Positions 44,968-53,929 of a stretch of DNA of 64,000 nt are shown here, piece after piece. The stretch lies in assembly GCF_040958695.1 (NCBI RefSeq), contig NZ_CP162599.1, positions 1,150,001-1,214,000 on the forward strand. Reading direction: 5' to 3'. Both the position numbers and the translations under genes were made by a program. Below the pieces are notes generated by a model. It saw only the letters and a program-made list of their open reading frames with translations, was not told where the DNA came from and searched no databases. The DNA is from Ornithinibacillus sp. 4-3. GTDB lineage: Bacteria; Bacillota; Bacilli; Bacillales; Amphibacillaceae. Position 1 is the stretch's first letter, and each line of letters begins with the position of its first letter.

Positions 44968-46479
44968 ATGAAAAAAATATTATCTATGTTCATGATATTT
45001 TCTATTTTCTTATTCGGACAGCCAGTAGTGGCTCAAGAACAAGAGAATAATTTAGCAGAAGAAATTATTTATAATATTATGGTAGACCGGTTCAATATTG
45101 GACATCCAGAACAGAGTGAACAAGTCGATATTCAAGACTTTTTAGCCTATCATGGTGGAGACATCATTGGAATTACAAATAAGCTTGATCATATTCAACA
45201 ACATGGGTTCACTACGATTACTATTTCATCTGTTTTTGAAAATGCAGAGAAAGGCTATCATGGATATTGGATAGAAGATTTCTATGCGGTGGAAGAGGAA
45301 TTTGGTTCATTAGAGGAATTAAAAACTTTAGTGGAAGAGGCACATAAACGTGATCTCAAGGTTGTTTTAGAACTAGTAACTAATTACGCGTCTGAGACTC
45401 ATGAATTCGTAACAGATTCAACAAAAACGGATTGGTTTAGAGAAAACACATTAGCAACAACAGAGGCGACAACTTGGCTAGATGATGTGGTGATGTTTAA
45501 CCAAGACAATCCAGAGGTACAAGAATATTTAATTGATGTAGCAGAATTTTGGTTAACAGAGACTAATGCAGATGGTTTTAAATTACATGCAGCAGATCAA
45601 TCATCACCTGCATTCTTAGAACAGTTAGTAGATGCAATTTATAATATAAAGCCAGATGCATATGTATTAGCTGGAGTTTTAGATGAACATGCTGATTTAG
45701 AAGATTTACATGCAATAGAAGGAATTAATGCAGTTGAACAAGCAGATTTATTGGAAACATTGGTTGATACATTTTCACAAGTAGATCAGCCAGTATCTAA
45801 TATTTATGAAGCTTGGGAAACAAATGGTTCTTATACAGATTTATCATATATAGATAATCAGTATACAAAGCGATTCACACATGCATTTTCAGAAAATGAG
45901 AGAAATAAAGTAACAGCTTGGAAATTAGCGCTTACTTATTTATATACAACTCCAGGAATACCTTCTATCTATCAAGGATCTGAAGTAGCAATGATTGGTG
46001 AAGGGTTTCCTGAAAACCAATATTTAGTTTTATTTAATCATAATGATAAGAACTTAACAGAGTTCTTTGAGAAAATTGCTTCATTACGTACAGAATTTCC
46101 AGCTTTACAGCATGGGGATTTTGAACAAGTTGGAGAAAATGGGGCAATGAGTTTGTTTAAACGAACGTATAATGACGAGACAATGTATATTGCTATTAAT
46201 AATGACAGTGTTTCTAGAGCTGTCCATTTGACGGATATAGATACTGACCTACAATTACGAGGTGTGATTGGGGATAATACTGTTCGCGCAAATGATGATG
46301 GAGAATTTATTGTAGGGATTGAACGTGAAGCAGTAGAAGTTTATATGGTCCAGCCAAACCAAGGATTTAACTGGTGGTTTATTGGATTTGTTGTAGGAGT
46401 GTTTATTTTATTTGTTATTTTTGTAAATGTCTTAAGCCGGAAGAGTCGCAAACAAGCGCAAGCAAATAAGAAACAATAA
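44968..46479 (+). CDS. Membrane-anchored GH13-fold protein lacking the catalytic residues
   Basis: A 503-residue exported alpha-amylase-like protein with a signal peptide (cleavage after VVAQ) and a C-terminal membrane helix (about 469-488) plus basic tail. GH13 framework is clear: IYNIMVDRFN, AYHGGDIIGITNKLDHI, GYHGYWIEDFY, AHKRDLKVVLELVTN and TTPGIPSIYQGSE. The catalytic positions are changed: nucleophile Asp is His207 (DGFKLHAAD), acid/base Glu is Gly236 (LAGVLD), the third Asp is Tyr299 (DNQY), and the region I His is Tyr140. AGAGGAG favours the ATG at 44968 over TTG 44965. Confidence 0.85.
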   Translation: MKKILSMFMIFSIFLFGQPVVAQEQENNLAEEIIYNIMVDRFNIGHPEQSEQVDIQDFLAYHGGDIIGITNKLDHIQQHGFTTITISSVFENAEKGYHGYWIEDFYAVEEEFGSLEELKTLVEEAHKRDLKVVLELVTNYASETHEFVTDSTKTDWFRENTLATTEATTWLDDVVMFNQDNPEVQEYLIDVAEFWLTETNADGFKLHAADQSSPAFLEQLVDAIYNIKPDAYVLAGVLDEHADLEDLHAIEGINAVEQADLLETLVDTFSQVDQPVSNIYEAWETNGSYTDLSYIDNQYTKRFTHAFSENERNKVTAWKLALTYLYTTPGIPSIYQGSEVAMIGEGFPENQYLVLFNHNDKNLTEFFEKIASLRTEFPALQHGDFEQVGENGAMSLFKRTYNDETMYIAINNDSVSRAVHLTDIDTDLQLRGVIGDNTVRANDDGEFIVGIEREAVEVYMVQPNQGFNWWFIGFVVGVFILFVIFVNVLSRKSRKQAQANKKQ

Positions 46480-46483
46480 AATC

Positions 46484-46880
46484 CACTTATAGAGGATGTT
46501 CAAAAAGTCCAGTAAAAATGCCGCGGTAAGCAGTGGAACTTCGACTAAGTTCCTCTCGCGTCCTGTGTCGAACGTCGAAGTCATCACATCCTATGAAAGT
46601 CGTTAGCTTGCTTTTTTGTTCCTTGAAAAAGAAAAGCACTTTTTCTGCGTGCAAGAGCGTCTGCTCATGTATTAAAACCATAGAGGAACTTCTGTTAAAA
46701 CCACCCACGTCCTGAGGGCAACACAGAAGTCACCACAACACGCGCAAGTCCGCTACTCTAAGCTGCGCTGCCTTGAACTTTCGACGGACACGATGTGCTA
46801 GTATCGGTGTTGCTCGCGTGACGTTGCGTACTTAACCGATGACTGCCCTTTTTACTGCCCTTTTTGAACACGCACTTATA
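46484..46880. mobile_element. Miniature inverted-repeat element A (381 bp)
   Basis: Terminal inverse repeats TGTTCAAAAAG (46497-46507) and CTTTTTGAACA (about 46861-46871) bound a non-coding, GC-richer 381-bp element (46492-46872). It is flanked by an exact 8-bp direct repeat CACTTATA (46484-46491 and 46873-46880), the footprint of insertion. Internal module CTCGCGTGACGTTGCG and ACTTAACCGAT is shared with the element at 52.5 kb. No transposase gene is present. Confidence 0.75.
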
Positions 46881-46942
46881 CTTTTGTAATTAAAAACACA
46901 TGAATTTTTGACATAGTCAAGAATTCATGTGTTTTTGCATAT

Positions 46943-48180
46943 TTAAGATATGGATTTTCTTTTATAGATAGAAATAGTCAGGATGGTGATACCGATAAAC
47001 AATAATATACTAGCAACGAGTAGGCCTTCTAAATACATCGGGATTAAATAAATATTCATCCAAGTAGCGAGCCCCATTGCAAATAAGAACATCTCATTGA
47101 TACAGAAACCAATGAAGAAAATAATAAATCCTATCCGCATCCATTTTTGCTTCGTATCTAAAATGTCTAGCATTTGATATTGAGCCATCGTAAAGATAGA
47201 TACAAAGCCAAGCAATGTTAAATGTAAATAACCAACAATGATACTTCGAGTGTCATAGACGGAATTAGAAATGGCTGGGAAGATTAATCCAAGTTCCATC
47301 GTACTTTTTACAAGTAATAAAATAAGTGTCACATTTAACCAAAAGACAATGAAATTAGAAAAAGCATCAACCACATGCTTCCATACATTCCATAATGCGA
47401 TTAGAAGGTATAGAATACCAACCCATTGACCAACTCCACCAAGCATTGCAATAAAGGAAACATCAAAGCCTAGATCAGCCCAGAGCACAGATAATAAATA
47501 TCCAGGAATAAGTGCAATCGCATAAATCCAAAATCCAATACTAATTAATTTTGTTTGAATAGGAATATTTTTCTTCCCTAGAATGATAAGAAACATTCCG
47601 ATTAAAAAGAAGAATAGCCAACCGTTATACTGGAAATGTAAATAAAAATAAATAGCCATATCAAATAAATGTGAGTCACGTAATCCGCTAGCTACAATTG
47701 CTCCAAGTGAAAAAGGTGCCAAAGTTGAAATAAATAATGCAATTAGAGAACCTTTGATAAAAAGGGAACTCACTTTAGAAATATGTAGATTTCTTTTTAA
47801 ATGCTTATAAATAAACCAGATTACCCAATATTCTACGAAAATATGAACAGTAGATAAAATAATGGAGGATAGACCATAGCCATTGATTAGGAAAGCAATG
47901 AACATAATAATGGTTACCACAAATAAAGTAAAAATAATAAAATAGATTTCCTTCTTATTAGGAAAAGAAGTCCAGAAAACAGCAATAAAAACTAAGAAAA
48001 CACCAAGAAAACACCAAGAAAACACCAACCAAGTAAAGCGATATGTGAATGTCCATGTAATATATTTTCATAGGGAATGCTCGCTAAATGATGCTCAAAA
48101 GGCATTCCTCTCATAATTATACCCGTAAAAGCCGTAATGATAAAAAATAGAAAGGTTAAATACACAAATAACTTTGGCAT
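46943..48180 (-). pseudogene. Frameshifted polytopic membrane protein, haem-copper oxidase subunit I-like
   Basis: Two overlapping frames together make one protein of about 408 residues. The first (48180 on) begins MPKLFVYLTF and includes ILHGHSHIALLGW; it stops at 47992. The second continues as GVFLVFIAVFW through about eleven further hydrophobic helices to 46943, with His-containing segments YFYLHFQYNGW and HLTLLGF. The frame is broken by a third copy of an 11-bp repeat at 47994-48026; two copies would restore it. His-bearing helices suggest relation to cytochrome oxidase/NorB-type proteins, with moderate confidence. Confidence 0.65.
47994..48026. repeat. Three tandem copies of an 11-bp unit
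   Basis: The unit AAGAAAACACC is read three times (47994-48004, 48005-48015, 48016-48026) inside the oxidase-like coding sequence. Because 11 is not a multiple of three, each change of copy number shifts the frame. Confidence 0.75.
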
Positions 48181-48345
48181 TTTGCCCACTCCACTCCTTT
48201 GATACATAAAATTGCATTAATCTATCATCTTAAAAATAGCTCGATAGTGCAATAATAAAAATGAAATTGTCAATAATATATTTTAAAATATGTCAGAATG
48301 GAAAACATTTCATTGTTTTTTACTAATGGCGTATAAGTAACCTCA

Positions 48346-48380
48346 GAAAACAACAAAACAGACCTAAAAGGAAGGTCTGT
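48346..48380 (-). terminator. Terminator of the degV gene
   Basis: ACAGACCT (48358-48365) pairs with AGGTCTGT (48373-48380); T-rich tail on the minus strand. Confidence 0.83.
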
Positions 48381-48389
48381 TCGAATTTC

Positions 48390-49250
48390 TTAACGATAGG
48401 CTTTATTTAAAAAGAATAAAGCAATTGTCCCTGGCCCAGCATGTGCGCCGATAACTGCACCGACCATTTCAATCATTACTTCTTTAACTGGGAAATTTTC
48501 TTTAATCATTGCAGCGAGACTTTCAGCCTTTTCTATATCGTCTCCATGGCTGATACCAATAACTTGATTTTCAAAATCTTCTCCACGTTCTTTCATGATT
48601 GCAATCATACGGCTTAATACTTTTTTCGAGCCTCTAATTTTTTCAATTGGAACAAGCTTTCCATCATCTACATGGAGAATAGGTTTAATTTTGAGTAATG
48701 TTCCTACGAATGCAGCAGATTTACTAACACGTCCTCCGCGATATAAATACTCTAGATCATCTACAGAAAAAATATGCTCCATATGCTCAGCATGGTAAGT
48801 AGATACATCAATAATATTTTCCATCGTTGCACCTTCTAAAGCAAGTTTTGCCGCCCGAATAGCAACAAGACCATAACCGATGGAAGCACATTTTGTATTA
48901 ATAATATGAAGAGGAGCTTCAGGAAAATCTTCCTTCACTTCCTGTTCCATCATTTTTGCAGCTTGATAAGTACCTGATAGTTCAGACGAGAAAGCTAAAT
49001 AAATTAATGGTTGATTTGCTTCAGCATATTTTTTGAACAGTTCTTTAAATGTTTGTAGGGTTACTTGAGAGGTCTTTGGACTACTTCCCTTGCGCATTTT
49101 ATCATAAATTTCTTTTGGAGTAATATCAATTCCGTCACGATAATCTTCTCCATCTACATGCACAGTGAGTGGAAGCATTTCCATTTCATATTGCTTTAAT
49201 TGTGCTTGGGTGAGATCTGCAGCAGAATCTACAAGAATTTTAACATTCAT
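48390..49250 (-). CDS. DegV-family fatty-acid-binding protein
   Basis: A 286-residue two-domain cytosolic protein. KILVDSAADLT at the N terminus, SSPKTSQVTLQTF (about 56-68), LAFSSELSGTYQAA (about 85-98) and the C-terminal GAVIGAHAGPGTIALFFL are DegV hallmarks; these bind a fatty acid. In bacilli some DegV proteins act as FakB-like carriers for fatty acid kinase. Its location beside the yitU/yitV/yitW-type genes suggests equivalence to YitS. GAGGG precedes the ATG. Confidence 0.92.
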   Translation of the reverse strand: MNVKILVDSAADLTQAQLKQYEMEMLPLTVHVDGEDYRDGIDITPKEIYDKMRKGSSPKTSQVTLQTFKELFKKYAEANQPLIYLAFSSELSGTYQAAKMMEQEVKEDFPEAPLHIINTKCASIGYGLVAIRAAKLALEGATMENIIDVSTYHAEHMEHIFSVDDLEYLYRGGRVSKSAAFVGTLLKIKPILHVDDGKLVPIEKIRGSKKVLSRMIAIMKERGEDFENQVIGISHGDDIEKAESLAAMIKENFPVKEVMIEMVGAVIGAHAGPGTIALFFLNKAYR

Positions 49251-49478
49251 ATTTTACCCTCACTATCTATTTTATTTTTTTCGTACAAAGATTAGCTTTG
49301 TTCTAGTTTATAGGCTTCTATAGTACTAGTCAAAGTATTTTAAGGGAAGTATTATAAAAATACATAATTCTATCATAAATTCCTTTTAAAAATTGTTTTC
49401 TTATTTCAAATAGTTGATTTTAGGGAGGGAAGTAAGCTATAAAAGAATAGAGTGCTTTAGAGAAAGGATTTTGTTTAT

Positions 49479-49892
49479 ATGAAAAAAATAGCTTTTGTAT
49501 TGCTGATCATCATGCTATTCATAGCAGGGTGTAGTGGCGATGGAACAAATGACTCTGCAGATCAGAATGTTGAAAGGGCAGATATAAAATTAGAATTGAG
49601 AGAAATTGATGTTAAAGAAGAAGATCAAGTAGTTCATGTTACTGCAGAAGTGTACTCGACTGAGGAAGAATTTTACTATATGGTTGAACAAGGTGAAGAA
49701 ATTATTATTAATGAAACGGCATTGCAGGCAGAGGGACATCAGGAAGATTGGGCAGAAATTGAATTTGAATTTCAACTAGAGGATGAGGTTTATCTATCGG
49801 ATGAAGTAACACATATGACGTTTTATGTAAAACATAATGGGGAAAAGATAAACTCACATTATGTACCGATTGAAATAAAACACACTTCCTAA
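49479..49892 (+). CDS. Small lipoprotein of unknown function
   Basis: A 137-residue lipoprotein with signal peptide and lipobox LFIAGC (Cys near 18), followed by an acidic linker and a single beta-rich domain (VVHVTAEVYST, AEIEFEFQLEDEVYL, HMTFYVKHNGEKI). The domain resembles small immunoglobulin-like folds, but I cannot name a family. AAAGGA precedes the ATG at a long spacing. It is monocistronic with a good terminator. Confidence 0.75.
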   Translation: MKKIAFVLLIIMLFIAGCSGDGTNDSADQNVERADIKLELREIDVKEEDQVVHVTAEVYSTEEEFYYMVEQGEEIIINETALQAEGHQEDWAEIEFEFQLEDEVYLSDEVTHMTFYVKHNGEKINSHYVPIEIKHTS

Positions 49893-49925
49893 TCATGTAA
49901 ATGTTAATAGCTATTGTTTCCATGT

Positions 49926-49957
49926 AAAATCCCCATTTCAAAAGAAATGGGGATTTT
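49926..49957. terminator. Bidirectional terminator
   Basis: AAAATCCCCATTTC (49926-49939) pairs perfectly with GAAATGGGGATTTT (49944-49957) between convergent genes. Confidence 0.93.
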
Positions 49958-49976
49958 GTTACTAAACATATAAAAT

Positions 49977-50240
49977 TTAAAAACCGTACTTTTCAAATAC
50001 TTCAAGTACTTTTGGCGTTAAATCATCCCATTCTGCATCAAATTGTTTGTTCACAGTAATGAAGTTTTGATAGCCAAATACATTATCAACATCTTCAAGT
50101 GCTAATAAATCATTCATAATCGCATGTTCACTTGTGTCTCCAGGCATTACTGAAATACTTTTTTCACCTTCAAAAATGATTTTGTCTGTAGTAAATTTTA
50201 AAGCATTTGGATTTGGTGTTGCTTCTGCACGAACTCCCAT
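49977..50240 (-). CDS. NifU/Nfu N-terminal-domain protein
   Basis: An 87-residue protein consisting only of the Nfu N-terminal domain: TPNPNALKFTTDKII at the start, then a SISVMPGD strand and LLALEDVDNVFGYQNFITVNK. The Cys-containing C-terminal NifU domain is absent, so it cannot hold an Fe-S cluster by itself. Stand-alone proteins of this kind occur in bacilli; the role may be in Fe-S protein maturation. AGGAGGG precedes the ATG. Confidence 0.85.
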   Translation of the reverse strand: MGVRAEATPNPNALKFTTDKIIFEGEKSISVMPGDTSEHAIMNDLLALEDVDNVFGYQNFITVNKQFDAEWDDLTPKVLEVFEKYGF

Positions 50241-50319
50241 AAAAACCCTCCTAAAAAACTCTTAATTTTAATTACATGTTATCAAAAATTACTATAGTAA
50301 AAAAGATGTTATTCTTAGT

Positions 50320-51138
50320 TTATATTTTTAAATAGTCTTTTAAGAATACACCTATACCATCTTGGTCATTTGTATTTGTTACATGATTTGCAACGGATTT
50401 AAGCTGTTTGATACCATTTTCCATTGCTACCCCAACACCAGCATACTCAATCATCTCTAAATCATTATCTTCATCACCAAATGCAATAATATTCTCGCGT
50501 GGGATATTATAATAATTAGAAACTTTTTCTAGGCCTACTGCTTTACTTAATCCTTTTTTCACTATTTCTATAATATTCCAAGGTGCAGCCCATGTTCGAT
50601 GGGAAATAACCTCAGCATGGTAATCATTTAAATGATCGTTTAATTTCTTTACTTGCTCTTGCTTGGGATGGATCAATAAAGCTGTGGGATCAGTTTCTAG
50701 AATGTTTTTAAGTTTTCCAATTTTTAGGCTCGGATCTCCAGCTGAGTTAAATACATTAAGAATACTATCATTATGTCTATCTATTAAAACAGAATCAAAC
50801 ATTTGTGCAATAATATTCTCAACATCTAATTCATAGCAGGCATCTACTACAGCTAAAGCAGTTTGATGCGGTAGTGGTTGATGGTAGGAACCGAAGCTTT
50901 TATCTTTTGGATGATGGATAAATGCTCCATTATTATTAATGATTGGAGTTGATAAACGCAGGGTATCATAATAAAGGCTACTTGTTCGATGAGATCTCCC
51001 TGTAGCAATAACGACAATATGTCCTTCATCTATTGCTTGTATCAGAACTTGCTTTGTTGTATCACTAATTTCCTTTTTACTCGTTAATAAAGTACCATCT
51101 AGATCTAATGCGATTAAATGTCGATTATTATTCTTCAA
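50320..51138 (-). CDS. yitU: HAD-family Cof-type phosphatase, YitU-like
   Basis: A 272-residue cytosolic HAD phosphatase. Motif I is ALDLDGTLLTSK (about 10-21), motif II is IVIATGRSHRTSS (about 42-54), motif III Lys is in VKKGLSKAVGLE (about 193-204) and motif IV is IIAFGDEDNDLEMIEYAG. YitU of B. subtilis dephosphorylates the flavin precursor ARPP; synteny with yitV/yitW-type genes supports this assignment. I favour the TTG at 51138, six bases after GAGGTGA; GTG 51147 is inside the ribosome site. Confidence 0.87.
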   Translation of the reverse strand: MKNNNRHLIALDLDGTLLTSKKEISDTTKQVLIQAIDEGHIVVIATGRSHRTSSLYYDTLRLSTPIINNNGAFIHHPKDKSFGSYHQPLPHQTALAVVDACYELDVENIIAQMFDSVLIDRHNDSILNVFNSAGDPSLKIGKLKNILETDPTALLIHPKQEQVKKLNDHLNDYHAEVISHRTWAAPWNIIEIVKKGLSKAVGLEKVSNYYNIPRENIIAFGDEDNDLEMIEYAGVGVAMENGIKQLKSVANHVTNTNDQDGIGVFLKDYLKI

Positions 51139-51260
51139 TAAAATCACCTCATTCCTTCTATTTTAAAGTGCATCAACAAATAAGTAAAGTTCGTGCTTTG
51201 CTTTTCACTGTATATACATATTATGATAGGGATGTAATCTTTAAATAAGGGGATTGAAAT

Positions 51261-52019
51261 ATGATTGGAATCTATAAGGAATATATCCATCAAGTGCCTG
51301 GATTAGTTGTTGTACAACAAGATAAGAAAGATGAGGCACTACCATTAATTATATATTTTCATGGAATTACAAGTGCAAAAGAACATAATTTACCAATTGC
51401 ATACTTATTAGCAGAGCAAGGATATCGTGTAATCTTGCCTGATAGTATGCTTCATGGGGAAAGAGAAACTGCTACAGATAAGGAACGTCAACTGGCATTT
51501 TGGGAGATAGTCAAGCAGAATGTAAAGGAGCTAGCAGAAATAAAAAATTATTTCGAAGAGCGGTCACTTATCCAGGACGGGAAGATTGCTGTATCTGGAA
51601 CAAGTATGGGTGGAATTACAACAGCAGCTGCAATGACACAATATGAGTGGATTCAGACTGCAGCAGTGTTAATGGGAACGCCTAAGCTTACAACATTTAT
51701 GAAACAATTGATTGAAGGAATGAAAGCGCAAGATAAATTACAGATTGATGAAGAAGAAATGAAAACAATCTATGAGGAAACAGAGACTTATGATTTATCC
51801 ATGCATGTAAACTGTTTGCAAGATAGACCTGTATTATTCTGGCATGGGGAACAAGATAATGTGGTGCCATTTAATTTAACGTATACTTTTTATGAAGAAG
51901 TAAAAAATCAATATAAGACTGCTGATCGTATCCGATTTTTAACAGAAAAAAACCGAGGACATAAAGTTAGCCGATATGCGATTCTTGAAACTGTTAAATG
52001 GTTCCAAAAATATTTATAA
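51261..52019 (+). CDS. yitV: Alpha/beta-hydrolase, YitV-like esterase
   Basis: A 252-residue serine hydrolase of the prolyl oligopeptidase/dienelactone group. LIIYFHGITSAKEHN (about 30-44) forms the oxyanion hole, GTSMGG (about 113-118) is the nucleophile elbow, Asp in HGEQDNVVPF (about 200) and His in NRGHKVSR near 235 complete the triad. The substrate is unknown. AAGGGGA precedes the ATG. Synteny with yitU and yitW supports the name. Confidence 0.87.
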   Translation: MIGIYKEYIHQVPGLVVVQQDKKDEALPLIIYFHGITSAKEHNLPIAYLLAEQGYRVILPDSMLHGERETATDKERQLAFWEIVKQNVKELAEIKNYFEERSLIQDGKIAVSGTSMGGITTAAAMTQYEWIQTAAVLMGTPKLTTFMKQLIEGMKAQDKLQIDEEEMKTIYEETETYDLSMHVNCLQDRPVLFWHGEQDNVVPFNLTYTFYEEVKNQYKTADRIRFLTEKNRGHKVSRYAILETVKWFQKYL

Positions 52020-52172
52020 TAGTATTTGGAAGTAAAAATAAAATACCAGCATAAATATAATAAAAATTATTCTTCATTTTAATAATCGTAAAGAGAGAAA
52101 ATGGAGGAAGTTTCACTTTATAAAATGCTGGAAATATGTTTAAATAAAGACATAAGCGAGGAGGCATGAAGA

Positions 52173-52484
52173 ATGGATGAAGCATTAAAGGAAAATATTT
52201 TAGGTGCTCTTGAAAATGTTATTGATCCTGAGCTAGGGATTGATATTGTGAACCTCGGTTTAGTATATGAGGTTGAACTAAAGGACGATGGACATTGTAC
52301 AGTAATCATGACATTGACTACAATGGGATGCCCACTTGCAGGTCATATTGAACAAGATGTACGTCGTGCATTATCAGATATTCCTCAAATTAAGGAATTA
52401 GATGTAAGCATCATTTGGGATCCACCATGGCATAAAGATAGAATGTCTCGTTATGCTAAGATTGCTTTAGGTATTCCTGATTAA
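52173..52484 (+). CDS. yitW: MIP18/SufT-type Fe-S assembly factor, YitW-like
   Basis: A 103-residue DUF59 protein. ALENVIDPELGIDIVNLGLVYE (shown here as IDPELGIDIVNLGLVY, about 16-31) is the family signature, and TLTTMGCPLAGHIEQDV carries the conserved Cys near 51. Such proteins help mature Fe-S proteins. GAGGAGG lies upstream; an ATG at 52167 is in another frame. A terminator follows, then a miniature element. Confidence 0.9.
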   Translation: MDEALKENILGALENVIDPELGIDIVNLGLVYEVELKDDGHCTVIMTLTTMGCPLAGHIEQDVRRALSDIPQIKELDVSIIWDPPWHKDRMSRYAKIALGIPD

Positions 52485-52488
52485 TAGT

Positions 52489-52521
52489 AAAAGGTTGATT
52501 CACATGTTGGATCAACCTTTT
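52489..52521 (+). terminator. Terminator of the yitW-like gene
   Basis: AAAAGGTTGAT (52489-52499) pairs perfectly with ATCAACCTTTT (52511-52521). Confidence 0.9.
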
Positions 52522-52523
52522 CG

Positions 52524-52703
52524 TTCTATAAGAGGTTGTTCAAAAAGTCCAACAAAAATAACTCATCGAACAGAGGAACTTCGCCTAAGTTTTGACACCC
52601 ACGATGCTACGACGTACAGGATGTACTAGTGCAGATACTCGCGTGACGTTGCGAACTTAACCGATTAGAATTGTTTATCGAACTTTTTGAACATGCACTA
52701 TAA
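52524..52703. mobile_element. Miniature inverted-repeat element B (164 bp)
   Basis: TGTTCAAAAAG (52537-52547) and CTTTTTGAACA (52683-52693) are the terminal inverse repeats of a 164-bp element (52532-52695). TTCTATAA on the left and CACTATAA on the right share six of eight bases, as an ageing target duplication would. It shares GAACTTCG-CTAAGTT and CGCGTGACGTTGCG with element A. The right end lies about 12 bp before the moaE ribosome site. Confidence 0.7.
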
Positions 52704-52722
52704 AGCGCAGAAGGGATTTATT

Positions 52723-53196
52723 ATGGATAATAAGTTTTGGCTGACAGATCAACCGATTGATCTAAATGATGTGATTTCAAAAGTAATGCGCCCTGAAGCA
52801 GGTGCGATTAGTACATTTACAGGTATTGTTCGTGAATTTACAAAAGGGAAACGTACCCTTTTTTTAGAATATCAAGCATATATACCGATGGCAGAAAAGA
52901 AGTTAGCGGAAATTGGAAAAGAAATAGAAGAGCGGTGGGGTGATGTGGAAACCGCAATTGTTCATCGTGTGGGACAATTAGATATTTCGGATGTTGCAGT
53001 AGCAATAGCAGTTTCAACACCACATCGTGTAGATGCTTTTGCGGCCAGTCGATATGCAATTGAACGAATTAAGGAAATTGTGCCGATTTGGAAAAAAGAG
53101 CATTGGGAAGATGGAACAAAATGGATTGGTGATCAAAGGGAACAAAAATCTTATGCAGAAAAAATGCCTACAATGGAGGAAATGAATTGTGATTGA
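52723..53196 (+). CDS. moaE: Molybdopterin synthase catalytic subunit MoaE
   Basis: A 157-residue cytosolic subunit that, with MoaD, converts precursor Z to molybdopterin. GAISTFTGIVREFTKGK (about 27-43) and LEYQAYIPMAEKKL follow the family, VHRVGQLDISDVAVAIAVS (about 82-100) is the central block and IVPIWKKEHW (about 122-131) holds the catalytic Lys. I chose the ATG at 52723 (GAAGGGA upstream); the longer frame begins inside element B. It overlaps moaD by 8 bp. Confidence 0.93.
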   Translation: MDNKFWLTDQPIDLNDVISKVMRPEAGAISTFTGIVREFTKGKRTLFLEYQAYIPMAEKKLAEIGKEIEERWGDVETAIVHRVGQLDISDVAVAIAVSTPHRVDAFAASRYAIERIKEIVPIWKKEHWEDGTKWIGDQREQKSYAEKMPTMEEMNCD

Positions 53197-53422
53197 GGTT
53201 TTACTTTTTGCGGAACTGCGGGATAAGGTAGGAAAAGATAAAATAGCTTTAGAAATAACACAAGTGACAATTAAGGAATTAAAACGAATATTGGAAACAG
53301 ACTATGCTTTAAATAAACTTGATGGAATGATGTTTGCAGTAAATGAGGAGTATGCGACAGACGAACAGATAGTGCAATCCGGAGATACTGTGGCAATTAT
53401 TCCACCTGTAAGTGGAGGGTAA
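53189..53422 (+). CDS. moaD: Molybdopterin synthase sulfur carrier MoaD
   Basis: A 77-residue ubiquitin-like sulfur carrier starting at GTG inside the end of moaE. VLLFAELRDKVG at the start and AIIPPVSGG at the end are typical; the C-terminal Gly-Gly becomes a thiocarboxylate. The remaining molybdenum cofactor genes are not in the window. A hairpin terminator follows. Confidence 0.93.
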   Translation: MIEVLLFAELRDKVGKDKIALEITQVTIKELKRILETDYALNKLDGMMFAVNEEYATDEQIVQSGDTVAIIPPVSGG

Positions 53423-53426
53423 AAGA

Positions 53427-53462
53427 AAACCCTCCTTTCTAAAATTAGAAAGAAGGGTTTAT
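53427..53462. terminator. Terminator between moaD and the DUF2929 gene
   Basis: AAACCCTCCTTTCT (53427-53440) pairs with AGAAAGAAGGGTTT (53447-53460) with one or two mismatches. Confidence 0.82.
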
Positions 53463-53477
53463 AATTTCAATTTTTAA

Positions 53478-53654
53478 TTAATCTTCTTGTTTACGTAAAG
53501 CAAATTCACCAAGAACTACAACAGCGATGAATAAGATACCTGCAAGAATTAGAGAGTGGGTTAAGTTAAATGGCTCTCCACCCATGTTTGTTAGTACATA
53601 AGAAACAACTCCACTAATTAAAACCGCCCAAAACAATGACATAATAAAACGCAA
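53478..53654 (-). CDS. yjzD: YjzD-like DUF2929 small membrane protein
   Basis: A 58-residue protein with two transmembrane helices (about 4-21 and 32-50) and a charged tail (ALRKQED). MRFIMSLFWAVLISGVVSYVL fits DUF2929, shown here split as MRFIMSLFW and VVSYVLTNM. I favour TTG 53654, about eight bases after GAGG, over the GTG at 53663. The gene lies before med as yjzD does in B. subtilis as I recall it. Function is unknown. Confidence 0.7.
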   Translation of the reverse strand: MRFIMSLFWAVLISGVVSYVLTNMGGEPFNLTHSLILAGILFIAVVVLGEFALRKQED

Positions 53655-53929
53655 AAGGACCACCTCTTCATTTCTAAAATAGTTAAGACATATGTATTAT
53701 TTTATTTCCTTTGTGCTGAAAGAACATATCTATTATATAGTTTACCAAAAAGCTAAAAAAATGAAAAGGATTATTTCTATTTTACAAAATCTCTTCCTGT
53801 AAAATAAAATATAGTACTTTGATTTAGCTTATTTGAATAAATAAAAGTAGAACTTTCTCAAAAAAGAGTTAATTATTTGAAATTTTTCACATTATACTGG
53901 AAAATAGTACTATTACTGTTTAGGAATTC

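Noticed and set aside
46487..46715. Frames on both strands inside miniature element A
   Set aside because: They arise from the repeat itself; no start signals, no transposase features.
49590..49941. Two minus-strand frames over the small lipoprotein gene
   Set aside because: Antisense to a gene with a signal peptide and lipobox; one crosses the terminator.
52687..52722. Longer N terminus for moaE
   Set aside because: The start lies within the terminal repeat of element B; ATG 52723 has GAAGGGA upstream.
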